A DNA stretch of 64,000 bases. Origin: Bacteroidia bacterium (lineage in GTDB: Bacteria; Bacteroidota; Bacteroidia; Cytophagales; JAAEPT01). The notes below the pieces were generated by a model, which made no database searches, had not been told where the DNA came from, and was given only the letters and a program-made list of their open reading frames with translations. Made by a program: the position numbers and the translations under genes. Positions within the stretch are counted from its first letter, which is position 1; each line of letters begins with the position of its first letter. The DNA is taken from the NCBI GenBank assembly GCA_030431525.1, contig JAUIJC010000014.1, forward strand, positions 41,712-105,711. Reading direction: 5' to 3'. Below are positions 32,497 to 42,247 of this stretch, in pieces.

Positions 32497-33099
32497 ATGC
32501 TGTTGTACGGTGCAGGAGGCCATGCGAAAGTCATTATCGACTGTTTGCTTGGCAACGATATTGAGATTGCTGGAATCTTTGATGACAAGTCGGATTTGGT
32601 TTCCTTGAATGGCTTTGACGTGCTTGGAACCTATGACGAGAACTACCTTTTCGACCAAAAAATCATCATTTCCATCGGGGATAACATGACCCGTAAGAAC
32701 TTGGTGAGCAAGGTGCGCCATCCTTTTGGCAAGGTGATTCACCCGAGCGCTACGGTTTCAAACTATTGCCGTGTGGGCGATGGAACGGTAGTTATCCACA
32801 GTGCCATTTTGCAGAGTGGAGCGAAGGTGGGAAAGCACTGCATTTTGAACACGGGTTGTACGGTGGACCACGATTCCATCATCGAGGATTTTGTACACAT
32901 CTCTCCACAAACTACCATTTGCGCTAACGTGAAGGTGGGAGAGGGAACCCATATTGGTGCAGGGGCTACCGTTATCCCGAATGTGACTATTGGTAAATGG
33001 TGCGTGGTTGGTGCCGGTGCCGTAATCACTCAGAACTTGCCAGACTATTCTTTCGTTGTGGGTGTCCCTGGAAAGGTGATCCGCAAAGTGGATATGTAA
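32497..33099 (+). CDS. PglD/NeuD-like sugar O/N-acetyltransferase
   Basis: A 200-residue enzyme with an N-terminal Rossmann-like part (LLYGAGGHAKVIIDCL) and a left-handed beta-helix of hexapeptide repeats (about residues 80-185), ending in FVVGVPGKVIRKV. It would acetylate an amino sugar nucleotide with acetyl-CoA. Together with the PglC-like gene it forms a short operon closed by a strong terminator. The dehydratase and aminotransferase that usually complete such a pathway are not in the window. Confidence 0.92.
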   Translation: MLLYGAGGHAKVIIDCLLGNDIEIAGIFDDKSDLVSLNGFDVLGTYDENYLFDQKIIISIGDNMTRKNLVSKVRHPFGKVIHPSATVSNYCRVGDGTVVIHSAILQSGAKVGKHCILNTGCTVDHDSIIEDFVHISPQTTICANVKVGEGTHIGAGATVIPNVTIGKWCVVGAGAVITQNLPDYSFVVGVPGKVIRKVDM

Positions 33100-33110
33100 G
33101 GAGTCAATCC

Positions 33111-33153
33111 TTACAAATAACCCCCAAGGCTTCATGGGCCTTGGGGGTTATTT
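33111..33153 (+). terminator. strong rho-independent terminator
   Basis: Perfect 16-base stem AAATAACCCCCAAGGC with its complement (33115-33130 and 33138-33153), then T-rich sequence. It ends the PglC/PglD-like operon. Confidence 0.93.
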
Positions 33154-33170
33154 CTTGCTTTCGGAAATGT

Positions 33171-33205
33171 GTCACCTGCCAACAGCCGTAGGCTTTGGCA
33201 GTGTG
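33171..33205. repeat. single arm of the CACCTGCCAACAGC repeat
   Basis: GTCACCTGCCAACAGC... GGCTTTGGCAGTGTG, almost the same as the outer arm of the nested element at 30531-30853. No partner arm is seen here, so it is either a solo copy or a remnant. Confidence 0.8.
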
Positions 33206-33234
33206 ATATAAACGTCTTCTTTTTTTAATTCTAG

Positions 33235-33894
33235 TTAGTAGGCAATCGCTTTTACTAAGAGGTCATCGCCCAGTTTTTTTTCGCTTCCATCCTCATGGAC
33301 CTCCATCCATTTTCGAACGCTTGGCAGTAACATGCCTTCCACATGCTTTTCCTTTGAGAGATAAACCCGCTCAGTATTCTTTCCCTTGGTGAACTGAAAA
33401 CCGATTAAGGCATGTGTGGTTTTGTCAATGTAATACAACCAATTATCATCGGGATAGTTGGCTTTTAGGATATAGCATGGCCGTTGGTTAAAAATCCCAA
33501 CTTCAAATTCTTCCTCTAGCGGGGTGCCTTCATCATGGAGCTTCATCGGTAATCCCCAGATGTAGGTGTAGAAGTTTTTGGTCCATGAATATCCATCGCA
33601 GATTTCTTCTGTCGCCAGACAAGAATCTCCTTCGAAGGACACTTCAACGTTTCTTTGATTGTTAAAGTAGGTGAAGGTGTTTGAAGGAATGTCCATTTCT
33701 ACCTCCAGATTTTCTGTTTTCCAACCACTGTACACCGAGTTGCTTTCGATGTGGAGTTGGCCTTTGAAGGAGTTCCATTGACCGTTAGGGTCGTGGTGGT
33801 TAATGCTTTTTTCAAGAATGCTTTCAGCGGTTTTGGGAGCATTCTCACAACCAAAAAGGAGAAGAGAAAAGAAGAAAATAGTGAATAGCCTCAT
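33235..33894 (-). CDS. lipoprotein of unknown function (DUF6503-like)
   Basis: A 219-residue lipoprotein with signal peptide MRLFTIFFFSLLLFGC (Cys 16). The start of the mature part, ESILEKSINHHDPNGQWNSFKG, and the DNWLYYIDKTTHALIGFQF region resemble a Bacteroidota family I associate with DUF6503, thought to be a lipoprotein-type beta barrel. The match is by memory only. It lies 35 bases downstream of the RND transporter gene on the same strand, so it may be the last gene of that operon. Confidence 0.75.
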   Translation of the reverse strand: MRLFTIFFFSLLLFGCENAPKTAESILEKSINHHDPNGQWNSFKGQLHIESNSVYSGWKTENLEVEMDIPSNTFTYFNNQRNVEVSFEGDSCLATEEICDGYSWTKNFYTYIWGLPMKLHDEGTPLEEEFEVGIFNQRPCYILKANYPDDNWLYYIDKTTHALIGFQFTKGKNTERVYLSKEKHVEGMLLPSVRKWMEVHEDGSEKKLGDDLLVKAIAY

Positions 33895-33929
33895 GACGCT
33901 TGAAGTTTATGGCTTCAAGATGCGAAATC

Positions 33930-36900
33930 TTACGGCTCCTTGCTGACTTTGAACAATAGTTTGTAAAGGATAGGGACGAACAATAGGGTGATAACTGTGG
34001 CGAACAGCAAGCCAATCATGATGGCAATGGCCATGGGCTCCCACATGATTCCACCTCCAAGATAAAGCGGGATAAGTCCCAAAACGGTGGTAAATGTGGT
34101 CAACAGAATGGGGCGAAAACGTTGGCGCGCAGCATCCAAGATGGCTTGGTAGTGAGGCTTTCCGAGTTCATCCTTTTCAAGCTGGATGCGGTCAATCAGC
34201 ACAATGGCGTTGTTTATGACGATTCCCGCCAGGGAAATAATGCCCAGAAAGGACATGAAACCAAAGTAGGAGCGGAACGCCAGTAAACCGATGACCACAC
34301 CAATAATGCCCAATGGAATGGTGGAAAGTACGATAAAGGTTTTGCGGATGGAGTTGAATTGTAATACCAAAAGGAGCAGGATGATGAAGCCCGCCAAAGG
34401 GAGTCTTTCAAAAACGGAACCCATATTCTCAGCGGCGTCTTCTGATTCGCCTCCAACTTCAAAGAAATAGCCCTGTTTCCAGTTTTTACTTTGTTCGTCG
34501 ATGATTGGTGTGAGGTGATTCGTGATGTCCTTGGAGGAATGCCCAGGTTTTACATTGCAGCTCACCGTAATGGTGCGGAATAGGTTGCGGCGCAGAATAC
34601 TGGCGAATTGCCAAGTGGGAATGATGGAGGCGACCTGAATGAGAGGTACGTTCTTGCCTGAGTTTTGAGCAAATATGTTGATGTTTTCGAGCTGATGTGC
34701 TTGGATGTCCGTGTTGCCCTCGCTTCGCATGACAATGGGAATGTTGTTATCCCCTTCTCGGAAGTCGCCCGCAATGTTTCCAGACAAGGCAGTTTTTAGG
34801 GAGGTAGCGATGTCTTGGTTGGTTAATCCCGCCTTATTGGCGCGCTCCTGGTCAATATCAATAATGAATTTCTTGCTTTTTGGACCCCAGTCATCCTCAA
34901 TGTTTTTGGCATAGGGAATCTGGTTCATCTCCTGTTTTATGGCCTCGGAGATTCTGAACAATTCATTCATGTCATCACCCGAAATGCGGTATTCCACATC
35001 AGCCGTGGCGCCACCACCACCTCCAAGCCTGGATACTGAAGCCTCTGCATCGGGCAGGTTTTGGAAGCAAAAATCCTCCAACTGCTCCACCAGAAAGCTG
35101 TTGGCCTCATCGCTTGTGGTATTCACCAGAATATGCGCATAGCTTGATTTTGGTTCATCCTGAGCATAGCCCAAATCATAAGATGCGGGTCCCTCCCCAA
35201 TAAATGCCACCCAATCCACGATGCCTTCTTCTTCCTTTTCTACCCAATCATCAGACACTTGAAGTTGACTTGCCATGAATTCCTCTATGGCTTTCACATT
35301 CTTTTCCGTCTCCTCGATGCGCGAGCCCAAGGGTAGTTCGAGGTCAACAGTAATGAGGTTCCGGTCAGCATCTGGAAAGAATAGAAAGGGGATTTTTGGG
35401 AAGAGAAATATAGCGCCAGTGAAGGCTAAAATCACTCCTGAAATAAACAGGCGTGGCGTGTTCATCGCCTTTAAGAGCAGTTTGTTATAGACTACTCCCA
35501 AGCGGTCGAAGAGGTCTGTTTTTTTCTTCTTCTGTTTTTTCACTCGGATGAACATGACCGCTAACATGGCCACCAGCGTCATGGCCATCATCCAAGAAGA
35601 CAGCAGGGCCATGGTGATTACTACGAAGATGGGTCCGGTGATTTCCCCCATGGTGGATTTGGCGAGGAAGAAAGGAAGGAAAGCGGCTGAAGTGGTCAGC
35701 GAGGAGATGAGCAGGGGCAAGGTTAGTTCTTTGGCTGTTTCAATGGCCGCCTGTTTTGCCTCCGTGCCTTCCTCCATCTTTACCATGATGGATTCGGACA
35801 CGACTATCGCGTTATCGACCAACATGCCCAAGGCCATAATTAGCGCCGCTAGGCTTACTTGGTTGAGCCCCATGTTGAAAAAATACATTAGCATGAGGGT
35901 GGAAATGATGGCCATGGGAATCAGGCTGGCCACCACCATTCCTGTTCGGATGCCCAAAAAGAGGAGCATAACCACGAGCACGATTCCAATGGCTTGAATC
36001 ACATTGGACATGAAGTTGTTAATCTTGTCTTGGACGTAAAAATCGAGAGTAGCCACACGTTTCAGGGACATACCGACGGGTAGCAGTGTTTTGTTATAAA
36101 GGGCTACTCTTTTATCGATGTCCTGTCCCAGTTTGATGAGGTTGGCGCCTTCAGTGACGGCCACGGATATGGAAATGGCTGTCTTGCCATTGATTTTAAC
36201 AATTCGATCTGTGGGGTCCTTATAGCTCCGTGTGATGTTGGTGATATCCCCCAATTTTACCTCTTCAATTCCATTTTCTGTTTCGTAGCTGACCAAGGTT
36301 TTTTTTAGGTCTGATATGCTTTCAAAATTGCCGGTGGGCTCGAGGATGACCCGTTGGTTTTTTAGATTCACTTCCCCGCCAGGGAACACAATATTGGTTT
36401 GTCCAATGATTTGTTCTAGCTGTGCGGAAGTCAATCCTATTTCGGAAAGTCGGGCATTGTCAAACTCTACAAAGATTTGCTCTTCCTGAATTCCTCCGAT
36501 TTCCACTCGTGAAGCATCGGGTAGTTTGATGAGGTTGTCGCGGATGTCCTCGGCCTTGTCCTTAAGCTCTTTCATGGAAAAGCCATTATTTTCCAATCCT
36601 AGCATAATGCCGTAAACAACGCCGATATCATCGTCCTTAACCCATGGGTCAACGCCCTTAGGCAAGTCCTCTCGGATTTCGTCAATTTTTCGGCGGACAT
36701 GGTCCCAGATGGGCTGCATGTCTTCCTCGTCATAATACTCTTCCACCTCCACCGTGACCACGGAAAGTCCTGTTCTTGACTCGCTGGTGATGTCCTTCAC
36801 CTCGGGCAGCTCTTGGATGGCTTCCTCAATTTTTGAGGTGACCAGGTCCTCTACCCGTTCAGGGCTCGCACCTGGAAATTCGCTCACCACCGTAGCCACC

Positions 36901-37028
36901 CGAATGGTATAGGGAGGCATGCTGTCCCTCGCCAATTTATTATAGCCCAAAACGCCCATGACCGCCACGACGAATAGCATCATGTAGGTCACGCGGTTAT
37001 GCTCGATGGCGCTTTTGGTGAGGTTCAT
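33930..37028 (-). CDS. RND-family efflux pump inner-membrane subunit (AcrB/HAE1-type)
   Basis: A 1032-residue proton-driven exporter with 12 expected helices and two large periplasmic loops. The first helix contains NRVTYMMLFVVAVMGVLGY. Helix 4 has ALIMALGMLVDNAIVVSESI, where the AcrB Asp407-Asp408 pair is Asp-Asn, as in many HAE1-like pumps. The second half has FLGIISLAGIVINNAIVLIDRI. The substrate is unknown; heavy-metal (HME) signatures are absent. It is the third gene of a TolC-adaptor-pump operon and follows the adaptor gene by 12 bases. Confidence 0.95.
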   Translation of the reverse strand: MNLTKSAIEHNRVTYMMLFVVAVMGVLGYNKLARDSMPPYTIRVATVVSEFPGASPERVEDLVTSKIEEAIQELPEVKDITSESRTGLSVVTVEVEEYYDEEDMQPIWDHVRRKIDEIREDLPKGVDPWVKDDDIGVVYGIMLGLENNGFSMKELKDKAEDIRDNLIKLPDASRVEIGGIQEEQIFVEFDNARLSEIGLTSAQLEQIIGQTNIVFPGGEVNLKNQRVILEPTGNFESISDLKKTLVSYETENGIEEVKLGDITNITRSYKDPTDRIVKINGKTAISISVAVTEGANLIKLGQDIDKRVALYNKTLLPVGMSLKRVATLDFYVQDKINNFMSNVIQAIGIVLVVMLLFLGIRTGMVVASLIPMAIISTLMLMYFFNMGLNQVSLAALIMALGMLVDNAIVVSESIMVKMEEGTEAKQAAIETAKELTLPLLISSLTTSAAFLPFFLAKSTMGEITGPIFVVITMALLSSWMMAMTLVAMLAVMFIRVKKQKKKKTDLFDRLGVVYNKLLLKAMNTPRLFISGVILAFTGAIFLFPKIPFLFFPDADRNLITVDLELPLGSRIEETEKNVKAIEEFMASQLQVSDDWVEKEEEGIVDWVAFIGEGPASYDLGYAQDEPKSSYAHILVNTTSDEANSFLVEQLEDFCFQNLPDAEASVSRLGGGGGATADVEYRISGDDMNELFRISEAIKQEMNQIPYAKNIEDDWGPKSKKFIIDIDQERANKAGLTNQDIATSLKTALSGNIAGDFREGDNNIPIVMRSEGNTDIQAHQLENINIFAQNSGKNVPLIQVASIIPTWQFASILRRNLFRTITVSCNVKPGHSSKDITNHLTPIIDEQSKNWKQGYFFEVGGESEDAAENMGSVFERLPLAGFIILLLLVLQFNSIRKTFIVLSTIPLGIIGVVIGLLAFRSYFGFMSFLGIISLAGIVINNAIVLIDRIQLEKDELGKPHYQAILDAARQRFRPILLTTFTTVLGLIPLYLGGGIMWEPMAIAIMIGLLFATVITLLFVPILYKLLFKVSKEP

Positions 37029-37040
37029 GGTAAAAATGGA

Positions 37041-38180
37041 TTACTCTTGTTCATCAAGTAGGACCACATTCATTCCGTCCAGTAGGGTGCTGAGGCCCGC
37101 TGTTGCCAGTATTTCCCCTTCATTTAGCCTATTTGTGATAGAATATCCCTCGCGGATGAGTCCCTGAATTTTGACATTTCGCTTTTCCACCCGATAGATG
37201 TTACTGTTTTCGGTGGGTTGAAGGACGAAAACAAAATTGCCATCGGGGCCCTGAGCCACTGCTTCCACTGGGGCGATAATCATGGATGGGGCTTTTTTCT
37301 CTTTGTCAGCCGCGAAATCAAAGGTGACATTGGCTGCAAGGCCAGGACGCACCATGCCTGTACTGTCATGTATTCGGATGGTGATGGGGTAGGTGGAGAG
37401 CTTGCCTGTGGCAAATGAAATTTCGTGTACTGTTCCTGTAAACGCGCGTTGGGGGATTACGGAGAACTTGATGCTAACCTTTTGGTTTTCGCTGACTTTG
37501 TGGATGAATATCTCGGGGAGACCCACAATGACTTCTGGCTGGTCCAAATCACTCAGTACCGCAATGGCATTGCCAGAGGCGACCTCCTCATTTTCTTCGG
37601 CAATTTTTTCCGTAATGACACCGTCAAATGGTGCCAATAGGTGAGTGTAGTGGACTTCATTCAGCGCACCTTGGGTCTTTTTTCCAGCAGCTGTAGCTTC
37701 TGCCAAGGTGGCCTCATATTCGGATTTTGATGCTTCGTATTGTGACTTTGCTTGTTCGAATTCATTGAGCGACACACTGTTGTTTTCATACAGCTTTTCC
37801 ACACGCTCATAGTTGGACTTTGCGGAAACCAGCTTTGATTTGGCACCTGTGATTCGCGTTTCCACACTTTTTTGGTTGGCCACTGATTGTTGGAGCGCGA
37901 TGTCATAGTCGTCGGGGTCGAGTGTAGCGATGGAGTCTCTTTTGTTCACTCGATCACCCACTTTCACATAGATTTCTTTGATGGTACCAGGTACTTTGAA
38001 GCTTAAGCTACTTTCCTTACTGGACCTGGAGCTTCCAGAGAAGGTATGGAGTTCTGCCCCTGTGATTTTTTTTACCCGTTCGTATTTCACGGGTCTTGGT
38101 TGTTCTGGGATGTCCTCCTTCTTTTTACAGCCAATGGTCAGCCAAAGGAGTGGTATTGTCAGGATGAGGAATCGTCTCAT
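37041..38180 (-). CDS. RND efflux periplasmic adaptor (membrane fusion lipoprotein)
   Basis: A 379-residue HlyD-type adaptor with a lipoprotein signal peptide (MRRFLILTIPLLWLTIGC, Cys 18). The lipoyl-like motif LSFKVPGTIKEIYVKVGDRVNK precedes an alpha-helical hairpin (about 85-165), then LAPFDGVITEKIAEENEEV closes the lipoyl domain. Beta-barrel and membrane-proximal domains follow. It links the RND pump to the TolC-like channel. The gene begins 6 bases after the TolC-like gene, and the RND gene follows after 12 bases. Confidence 0.94.
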   Translation of the reverse strand: MRRFLILTIPLLWLTIGCKKKEDIPEQPRPVKYERVKKITGAELHTFSGSSRSSKESSLSFKVPGTIKEIYVKVGDRVNKRDSIATLDPDDYDIALQQSVANQKSVETRITGAKSKLVSAKSNYERVEKLYENNSVSLNEFEQAKSQYEASKSEYEATLAEATAAGKKTQGALNEVHYTHLLAPFDGVITEKIAEENEEVASGNAIAVLSDLDQPEVIVGLPEIFIHKVSENQKVSIKFSVIPQRAFTGTVHEISFATGKLSTYPITIRIHDSTGMVRPGLAANVTFDFAADKEKKAPSMIIAPVEAVAQGPDGNFVFVLQPTENSNIYRVEKRNVKIQGLIREGYSITNRLNEGEILATAGLSTLLDGMNVVLLDEQE

Positions 38181-38186
38181 GGGGCC

Positions 38187-40547
38187 TTAGTTCTTTTTTA
38201 CGTTTCTCAGATACTCTTCGTAGTGTTCGAACTGGGCATCTTGTTCTTCGGGGCTCATGAAGAAGGAAAACCTTCCAAGAGAGCGCTCCAATTGGAGCAG
38301 GTCCACAATGAAAATGTACGAGGCATTCATCTCGTTGATGTTTGCCTGTAAAGCAGCGTTTTGGGCGTCAATCAGCGAAGTGATGTTGATAGTGCCATTG
38401 GAATAGGCGTCCTGAGTAATCGTGAAGTTTTTGTTTGCTGCTATGGCAGCTTTTCTGGAGAGGTTCAGGTTGTTATAGGAGGCGCTAAGCTGTTCTAGAT
38501 TGCTTCGGATGATGGTTTCAAGCTGGTTGTAGAGGTCACGTTTCTGCTCATGTAGTTGCTGCACCTTGAGCTTGCTTTGTTGGGTTTGAGCGTTTCGGCG
38601 CAGACCAGTCACCAAGGGGAAGTTCACGCCAACACCAAGGTTGTAAAAGACATAGTTGGAGGGGTCAAATTGAGGAATGCCCTCAATGGTGAGGACTTGC
38701 CAGCGTTGGAGGACCATATTGGCCTGTCCACCCAATGCCACCGTAGGGAGGTAATGTGAACGCCGGAGTGATTTCCACTCTCGTTCTTGGGCTTGGATGG
38801 TGGCCTCCAGTTGACGGATTTCTGGAAGGGTATGGAAGGCATCCATGACCAAGAAATCTGACAAGTATTGTATGTCGCCGGGATTTTCGGCCAAGGAGAA
38901 AATGCGTTGGGAAAAGAAGCTTTTTATAGAATCACCCACTTGAATATTTACAATCGCATAGTTCGAGTCGATGGGCTGATTCAGGACGTTATTGAGCTGG
39001 AATCGGGCTTTGCGTAAATCCGCCCGAGCTTGGATAAGGTCGGCATTGTTTCGCGCCAGCTCGCTTTCCCAACGATAGACATCGCTTACGCCTCCATAGC
39101 CTACGGCCTCTTTTTTCTTGGCGATTTCATAGTTTTCCCGTGTAACGTGGACGTTGTCATTTTGGAGTTCAGCAAAGCGCTTTGATTGCAAGATTTGGAA
39201 ATAGGCCGATGAAACATCTAAGATGAGGTCCAGCATGGTTTGGTCCTCGAAATATTGTTGGCTCTGTTTTAGGTGTTGACTGATGGCGATGTTTGCCATG
39301 GTCGGCTCGCTGAAGATTAGCTGGTTCACTGAGCCATCAATCACCCATGTGACCCTGCCTTTGGAGCCAAATGAACCAAGGACGCTTCGTTGGTCAATGG
39401 TATTGACATCCGTGCCCACCTCCACTTGGGGCAGGTAATCACTTCGGGCCACTTTGATGTCCTGTTCGCTGACTTCGGTTTCTATTTGCTGGATTTTGTA
39501 GCCAAGGTTTTCATCCATTGCCCGAAGGATGGCGCCTTGGATGGACATTTCTCCCCCTGTGGTCACTTCATCCACATTGATAAGCCTTGCTCGGGAAATC
39601 ATTTTCCAAGTGGGATACACCCCCGTTTTTGAGGCAATGGCCATGTTGATGATTAACTCTTCCTCGATCTCCATAAGTGGGGAAATGTCGGCAGGATCAG
39701 TGCCTTCCAAAATCTTTAGGCAGTTGAGGGCTACGCGTCTTGGGATGCGCCTGCCCAGTTCAGAACTGTTGTGGGCACCGAGCGCGCCAAAATCCATATA
39801 AGGATCACTCATAAGGGAGAAAATGGGAATCTTCCTCTCGTTGAGTGAGTCCATAATGCTCCGAATCTGTTTTTCGGAGAGGAAGGGTTCCACGGGAGTC
39901 ATATAGACCGCTTGCACGGTATCCCTAAAGGCGGTGCTGTTTGGGTTTCCATAATCCATGGCGTCCCAAAAGACACTTTCTGCACCCATCTCATGGGCTT
40001 GTCGTTGGATGTTGTCCTTGATGCCGGGCAAGGCTTGGATAATCTTATGCGAGCTGATGACCGCAATGGTCTTGAAAGGAAAGATTTGATGGAATACGCT
40101 CAGGTCCCGACGGATGTCAATGGGAGGCAGGATGTAGGAAAGGTTCTGGAGCTTTGGCAGGTTGGTGGAATCCATGGGTTCCAAAAACATGGACGGGAAC
40201 ACCAAGGAAGCGATAACGGGCTTGGGCCTGTGCTTTATGTGAACCATTTGGCTGGAGGTGACAGGGCCAGCTCCGATGATGATTTTTATCAGTGGATCGG
40301 CAAAGGCTTCCTCCATGGTCTTTCGGATGAGGAGCGTGTCATATCCACAGTAATGTCGTTCAATGATTAGGCTGTCATAAGCCACAAGGAGCTTATCAAC
40401 TTCCTTTTCGATGTCTGGTACAAGGGTAAATGGTGTGTTGGGGTAATAATCTGCAATGATGGAAATACGCAGAACAGGCTTGTCTTGGGAGAGACAAACC
40501 TGCGAAAGGAGAAAAAAGGAAAGAAAAAGGAGTATCCGTGGTTTCAT
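38187..40547 (-). CDS. TolC-family outer-membrane channel with N-terminal substrate-binding-protein-like domain
   Basis: A 786-residue protein, far longer than usual TolC (about 450). After a signal peptide (residues 1-20) comes a roughly 310-residue region that looks like an ABC-type periplasmic substrate-binding domain (PF04392-like). It has IIIGAGPVTSSQMV, PVIASLVFPSMF, PIFSLMSDPYMDFGALGAHN, ELGRRIPRRVALNCLKILEGTDPADI and a final EEELIINMAIA. From about residue 340 an ordinary TolC domain follows with long helices, including VSSAYFQILQSKR, LVTGLRRNAQTQ and AYSNGTINITSLIDAQNAALQA. The first gene of the efflux operon, it may sense a ligand or gate the channel; this is inference. Confidence 0.9.
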   Translation of the reverse strand: MKPRILLFLSFFLLSQVCLSQDKPVLRISIIADYYPNTPFTLVPDIEKEVDKLLVAYDSLIIERHYCGYDTLLIRKTMEEAFADPLIKIIIGAGPVTSSQMVHIKHRPKPVIASLVFPSMFLEPMDSTNLPKLQNLSYILPPIDIRRDLSVFHQIFPFKTIAVISSHKIIQALPGIKDNIQRQAHEMGAESVFWDAMDYGNPNSTAFRDTVQAVYMTPVEPFLSEKQIRSIMDSLNERKIPIFSLMSDPYMDFGALGAHNSSELGRRIPRRVALNCLKILEGTDPADISPLMEIEEELIINMAIASKTGVYPTWKMISRARLINVDEVTTGGEMSIQGAILRAMDENLGYKIQQIETEVSEQDIKVARSDYLPQVEVGTDVNTIDQRSVLGSFGSKGRVTWVIDGSVNQLIFSEPTMANIAISQHLKQSQQYFEDQTMLDLILDVSSAYFQILQSKRFAELQNDNVHVTRENYEIAKKKEAVGYGGVSDVYRWESELARNNADLIQARADLRKARFQLNNVLNQPIDSNYAIVNIQVGDSIKSFFSQRIFSLAENPGDIQYLSDFLVMDAFHTLPEIRQLEATIQAQEREWKSLRRSHYLPTVALGGQANMVLQRWQVLTIEGIPQFDPSNYVFYNLGVGVNFPLVTGLRRNAQTQQSKLKVQQLHEQKRDLYNQLETIIRSNLEQLSASYNNLNLSRKAAIAANKNFTITQDAYSNGTINITSLIDAQNAALQANINEMNASYIFIVDLLQLERSLGRFSFFMSPEEQDAQFEHYEEYLRNVKKN

Positions 40548-40619
40548 TCCCGTGATTCAAAAGGGCATAAGGCGCCTATGAATTCTACGAGATGAAGGGG
40601 AGGACCGTTTTGATTTTAC

Positions 40620-41123
40620 TCAGGAAGTCGGACCAACTTCAATTGCCTTTCGTTCAATGATTTTAAAATATCCGTTGAGGGGGGTGTCTGGAAGTTTTAA
40701 GTGTAGTTTCCCCTTGCTGAAGAAGTATTGTTCAAAATCAATATCCGAGTGGCATGAAAATGAATGGCTAATGCATTCCGTTCTTATTTCGTTGTTTTCA
40801 CTGACGACGTTATAACAGGAATCTTTTGGCCAAGTTTCTTGATTGTCAATCACCCCATTTGTGGTTGGAAAATTTGAGGAGGAATGTGCATATCTCAAAT
40901 TATTTCCCTCTTGAAAATATAGTCTATATGAAGGATTTAGTAAGATAAGGTTATGGGGAAGAGCCTCGTCGTTAATAAAACAGAGTGTATCACCTAGGGA
41001 ATTGGGATACAGGACCCATTCCCCTAAAATCCGTTGCTTATTTCTTCTTGAAGAATGAAGGTGGGACTGGCAGGCAGTGGAAAAAAATAACAAGAGAAGG
41101 AGTGCGCCGAGGAAGTGTTTCAT
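40620..41123 (-). CDS. lipoprotein of unknown function
   Basis: A 167-residue lipoprotein with signal peptide MKHFLGALLLLLFFSTAC (Cys 18). The mature part is polar and contains four further Cys residues (SCYNVV, TECISHSFSCHS and the FI-preceding LCF). I do not recognise the family. RILGEWVLYPNSLGDTLCF at the start of the mature domain is reminiscent of lipocalin-like exported domains. The gene is AT-richer than its neighbours. It lies between the efflux operon and aroC on the same strand, 5' of the efflux genes. Confidence 0.75.
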   Translation of the reverse strand: MKHFLGALLLLLFFSTACQSHLHSSRRNKQRILGEWVLYPNSLGDTLCFINDEALPHNLILLNPSYRLYFQEGNNLRYAHSSSNFPTTNGVIDNQETWPKDSCYNVVSENNEIRTECISHSFSCHSDIDFEQYFFSKGKLHLKLPDTPLNGYFKIIERKAIEVGPTS

Positions 41124-41127
41124 AGGC

Positions 41128-41162
41128 TAAAAAAATCCCCCGCCATAAGTTTGACGGGGGAT
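41128..41162 (-). terminator. rho-independent terminator of aroC
   Basis: ATCCCCCG(C)C/G(A)CGGGGGAT stem followed on the minus strand by seven T residues. Confidence 0.9.
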
Positions 41163-41170
41163 AATAGAAT

Positions 41171-42247
41171 TTACTTTCTGGCCTTTTGCCTTAGGTAGAA
41201 GTCTGCGATGACCAAGGCGGCCATAGCTTCTACGATAGGCACTGCGCGAGGGACAACACATGGATCGTGGCGACCTTTGCCTGATACGGTAACGGCGTTG
41301 CCGTGAATGTCCACGCTTTCTTGGTCATCCATGATGGTGGCCACAGGTTTGAACGCCGTGCGGAAGTAGATGTCCTCACCGTTGGAGATACCGCCTTGGA
41401 TACCACCAGAACGGTTGGTTTTGGTGCGGATACGTCCGTTCTCGTCCGTATAGAAGGCGTCGTTGTGCTCAGAGCCACGCATGGCCACGCCATCGAAGCC
41501 AGAGCCATATTCAAAGCCTTTTACAGCGTTGATGCTCAACATGGCTTTGCCAAGCTCGGCGTGAAGCTTATCGAAGGCAGGCTCACCTAATCCAACAGGT
41601 GTTCCTTCAATAACGCAAGTCACTACTCCGCCTACAGTGTCGCGATTCTTGCGCACCTCGTCGATGTAGTCAATCATTTGTTGAGCCAATTCAGCGTCTG
41701 GACAACGAACAATGTTGTCCTCAGTCTTGCTTAGGTCGAGCTCAGTATATGGCTTCTCAAGTTTGATGTGACCCGCCTGAGAAACATAGGCAGTGATGTC
41801 CACACCAATTTGTTTCAAGAACAATTTGGCAACGGCGCCAGCGGCAACCCTTGCAGCTGTCTCACGGGCGGAGCTACGTCCACCACCGCGGTAGTCACGG
41901 ACACCGTATTTTTCTTGATAGGTATAGTCGGCATGCGAAGGACGGTACTTCTCAGCGATGTGCGAGTAGTCCTTGCTCTTTTGGTCTTTGTTGATGATGA
42001 CCATAGCCAAAGGAGTACCTGTCGTTTTTCCCTCGAAAACTCCAGAGAGCACCTCAAATTCATCAGCCTCCTTGCGTTGGGTCGTGATTTTGGATTGGCC
42101 AGGCTTGCGTCGGCTCAATTCACTTTGGATGAATGCTTCGTCGAAATCAATGCCAGCAGGGCATCCGTCGATGATAACGCCAAGGCCACGGCCATGGGAT
42201 TCGCCAAAAGTGGTAATCTTAAAGAGTTGTCCGTATGAATTATCCAT
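41171..42247 (-). CDS. aroC: chorismate synthase
   Basis: Last enzyme of the shikimate pathway, forming chorismate from EPSP with reduced FMN. The 358 residues include the three family signatures: [18 protein letters not shown] (from residue 15), the [19 protein letters not shown] stretch, and [17 protein letters not shown]. It overlaps the upstream BatD-like gene by one base (TAATG arrangement on the minus strand), so both are co-transcribed. A terminator follows. Confidence 0.97.
   Translation of the reverse strand: MDNSYGQLFKITTFGESHGRGLGVIIDGCPAGIDFDEAFIQSELSRRKPGQSKITTQRKEADEFEVLSGVFEGKTTGTPLAMVIINKDQKSKDYSHIAEKYRPSHADYTYQEKYGVRDYRGGGRSSARETAARVAAGAVAKLFLKQIGVDITAYVSQAGHIKLEKPYTELDLSKTEDNIVRCPDAELAQQMIDYIDEVRKNRDTVGGVVTCVIEGTPVGLGEPAFDKLHAELGKAMLSINAVKGFEYGSGFDGVAMRGSEHNDAFYTDENGRIRTKTNRSGGIQGGISNGEDIYFRTAFKPVATIMDDQESVDIHGNAVTVSGKGRHDPCVVPRAVPIVEAMAALVIADFYLRQKARK

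Noticed and set aside
33930..37028. RND pump as a heavy-metal (CzcA) exporter
   Set aside because: The metal-type helix-4 signature is absent; the pump looks like the HAE1 group.
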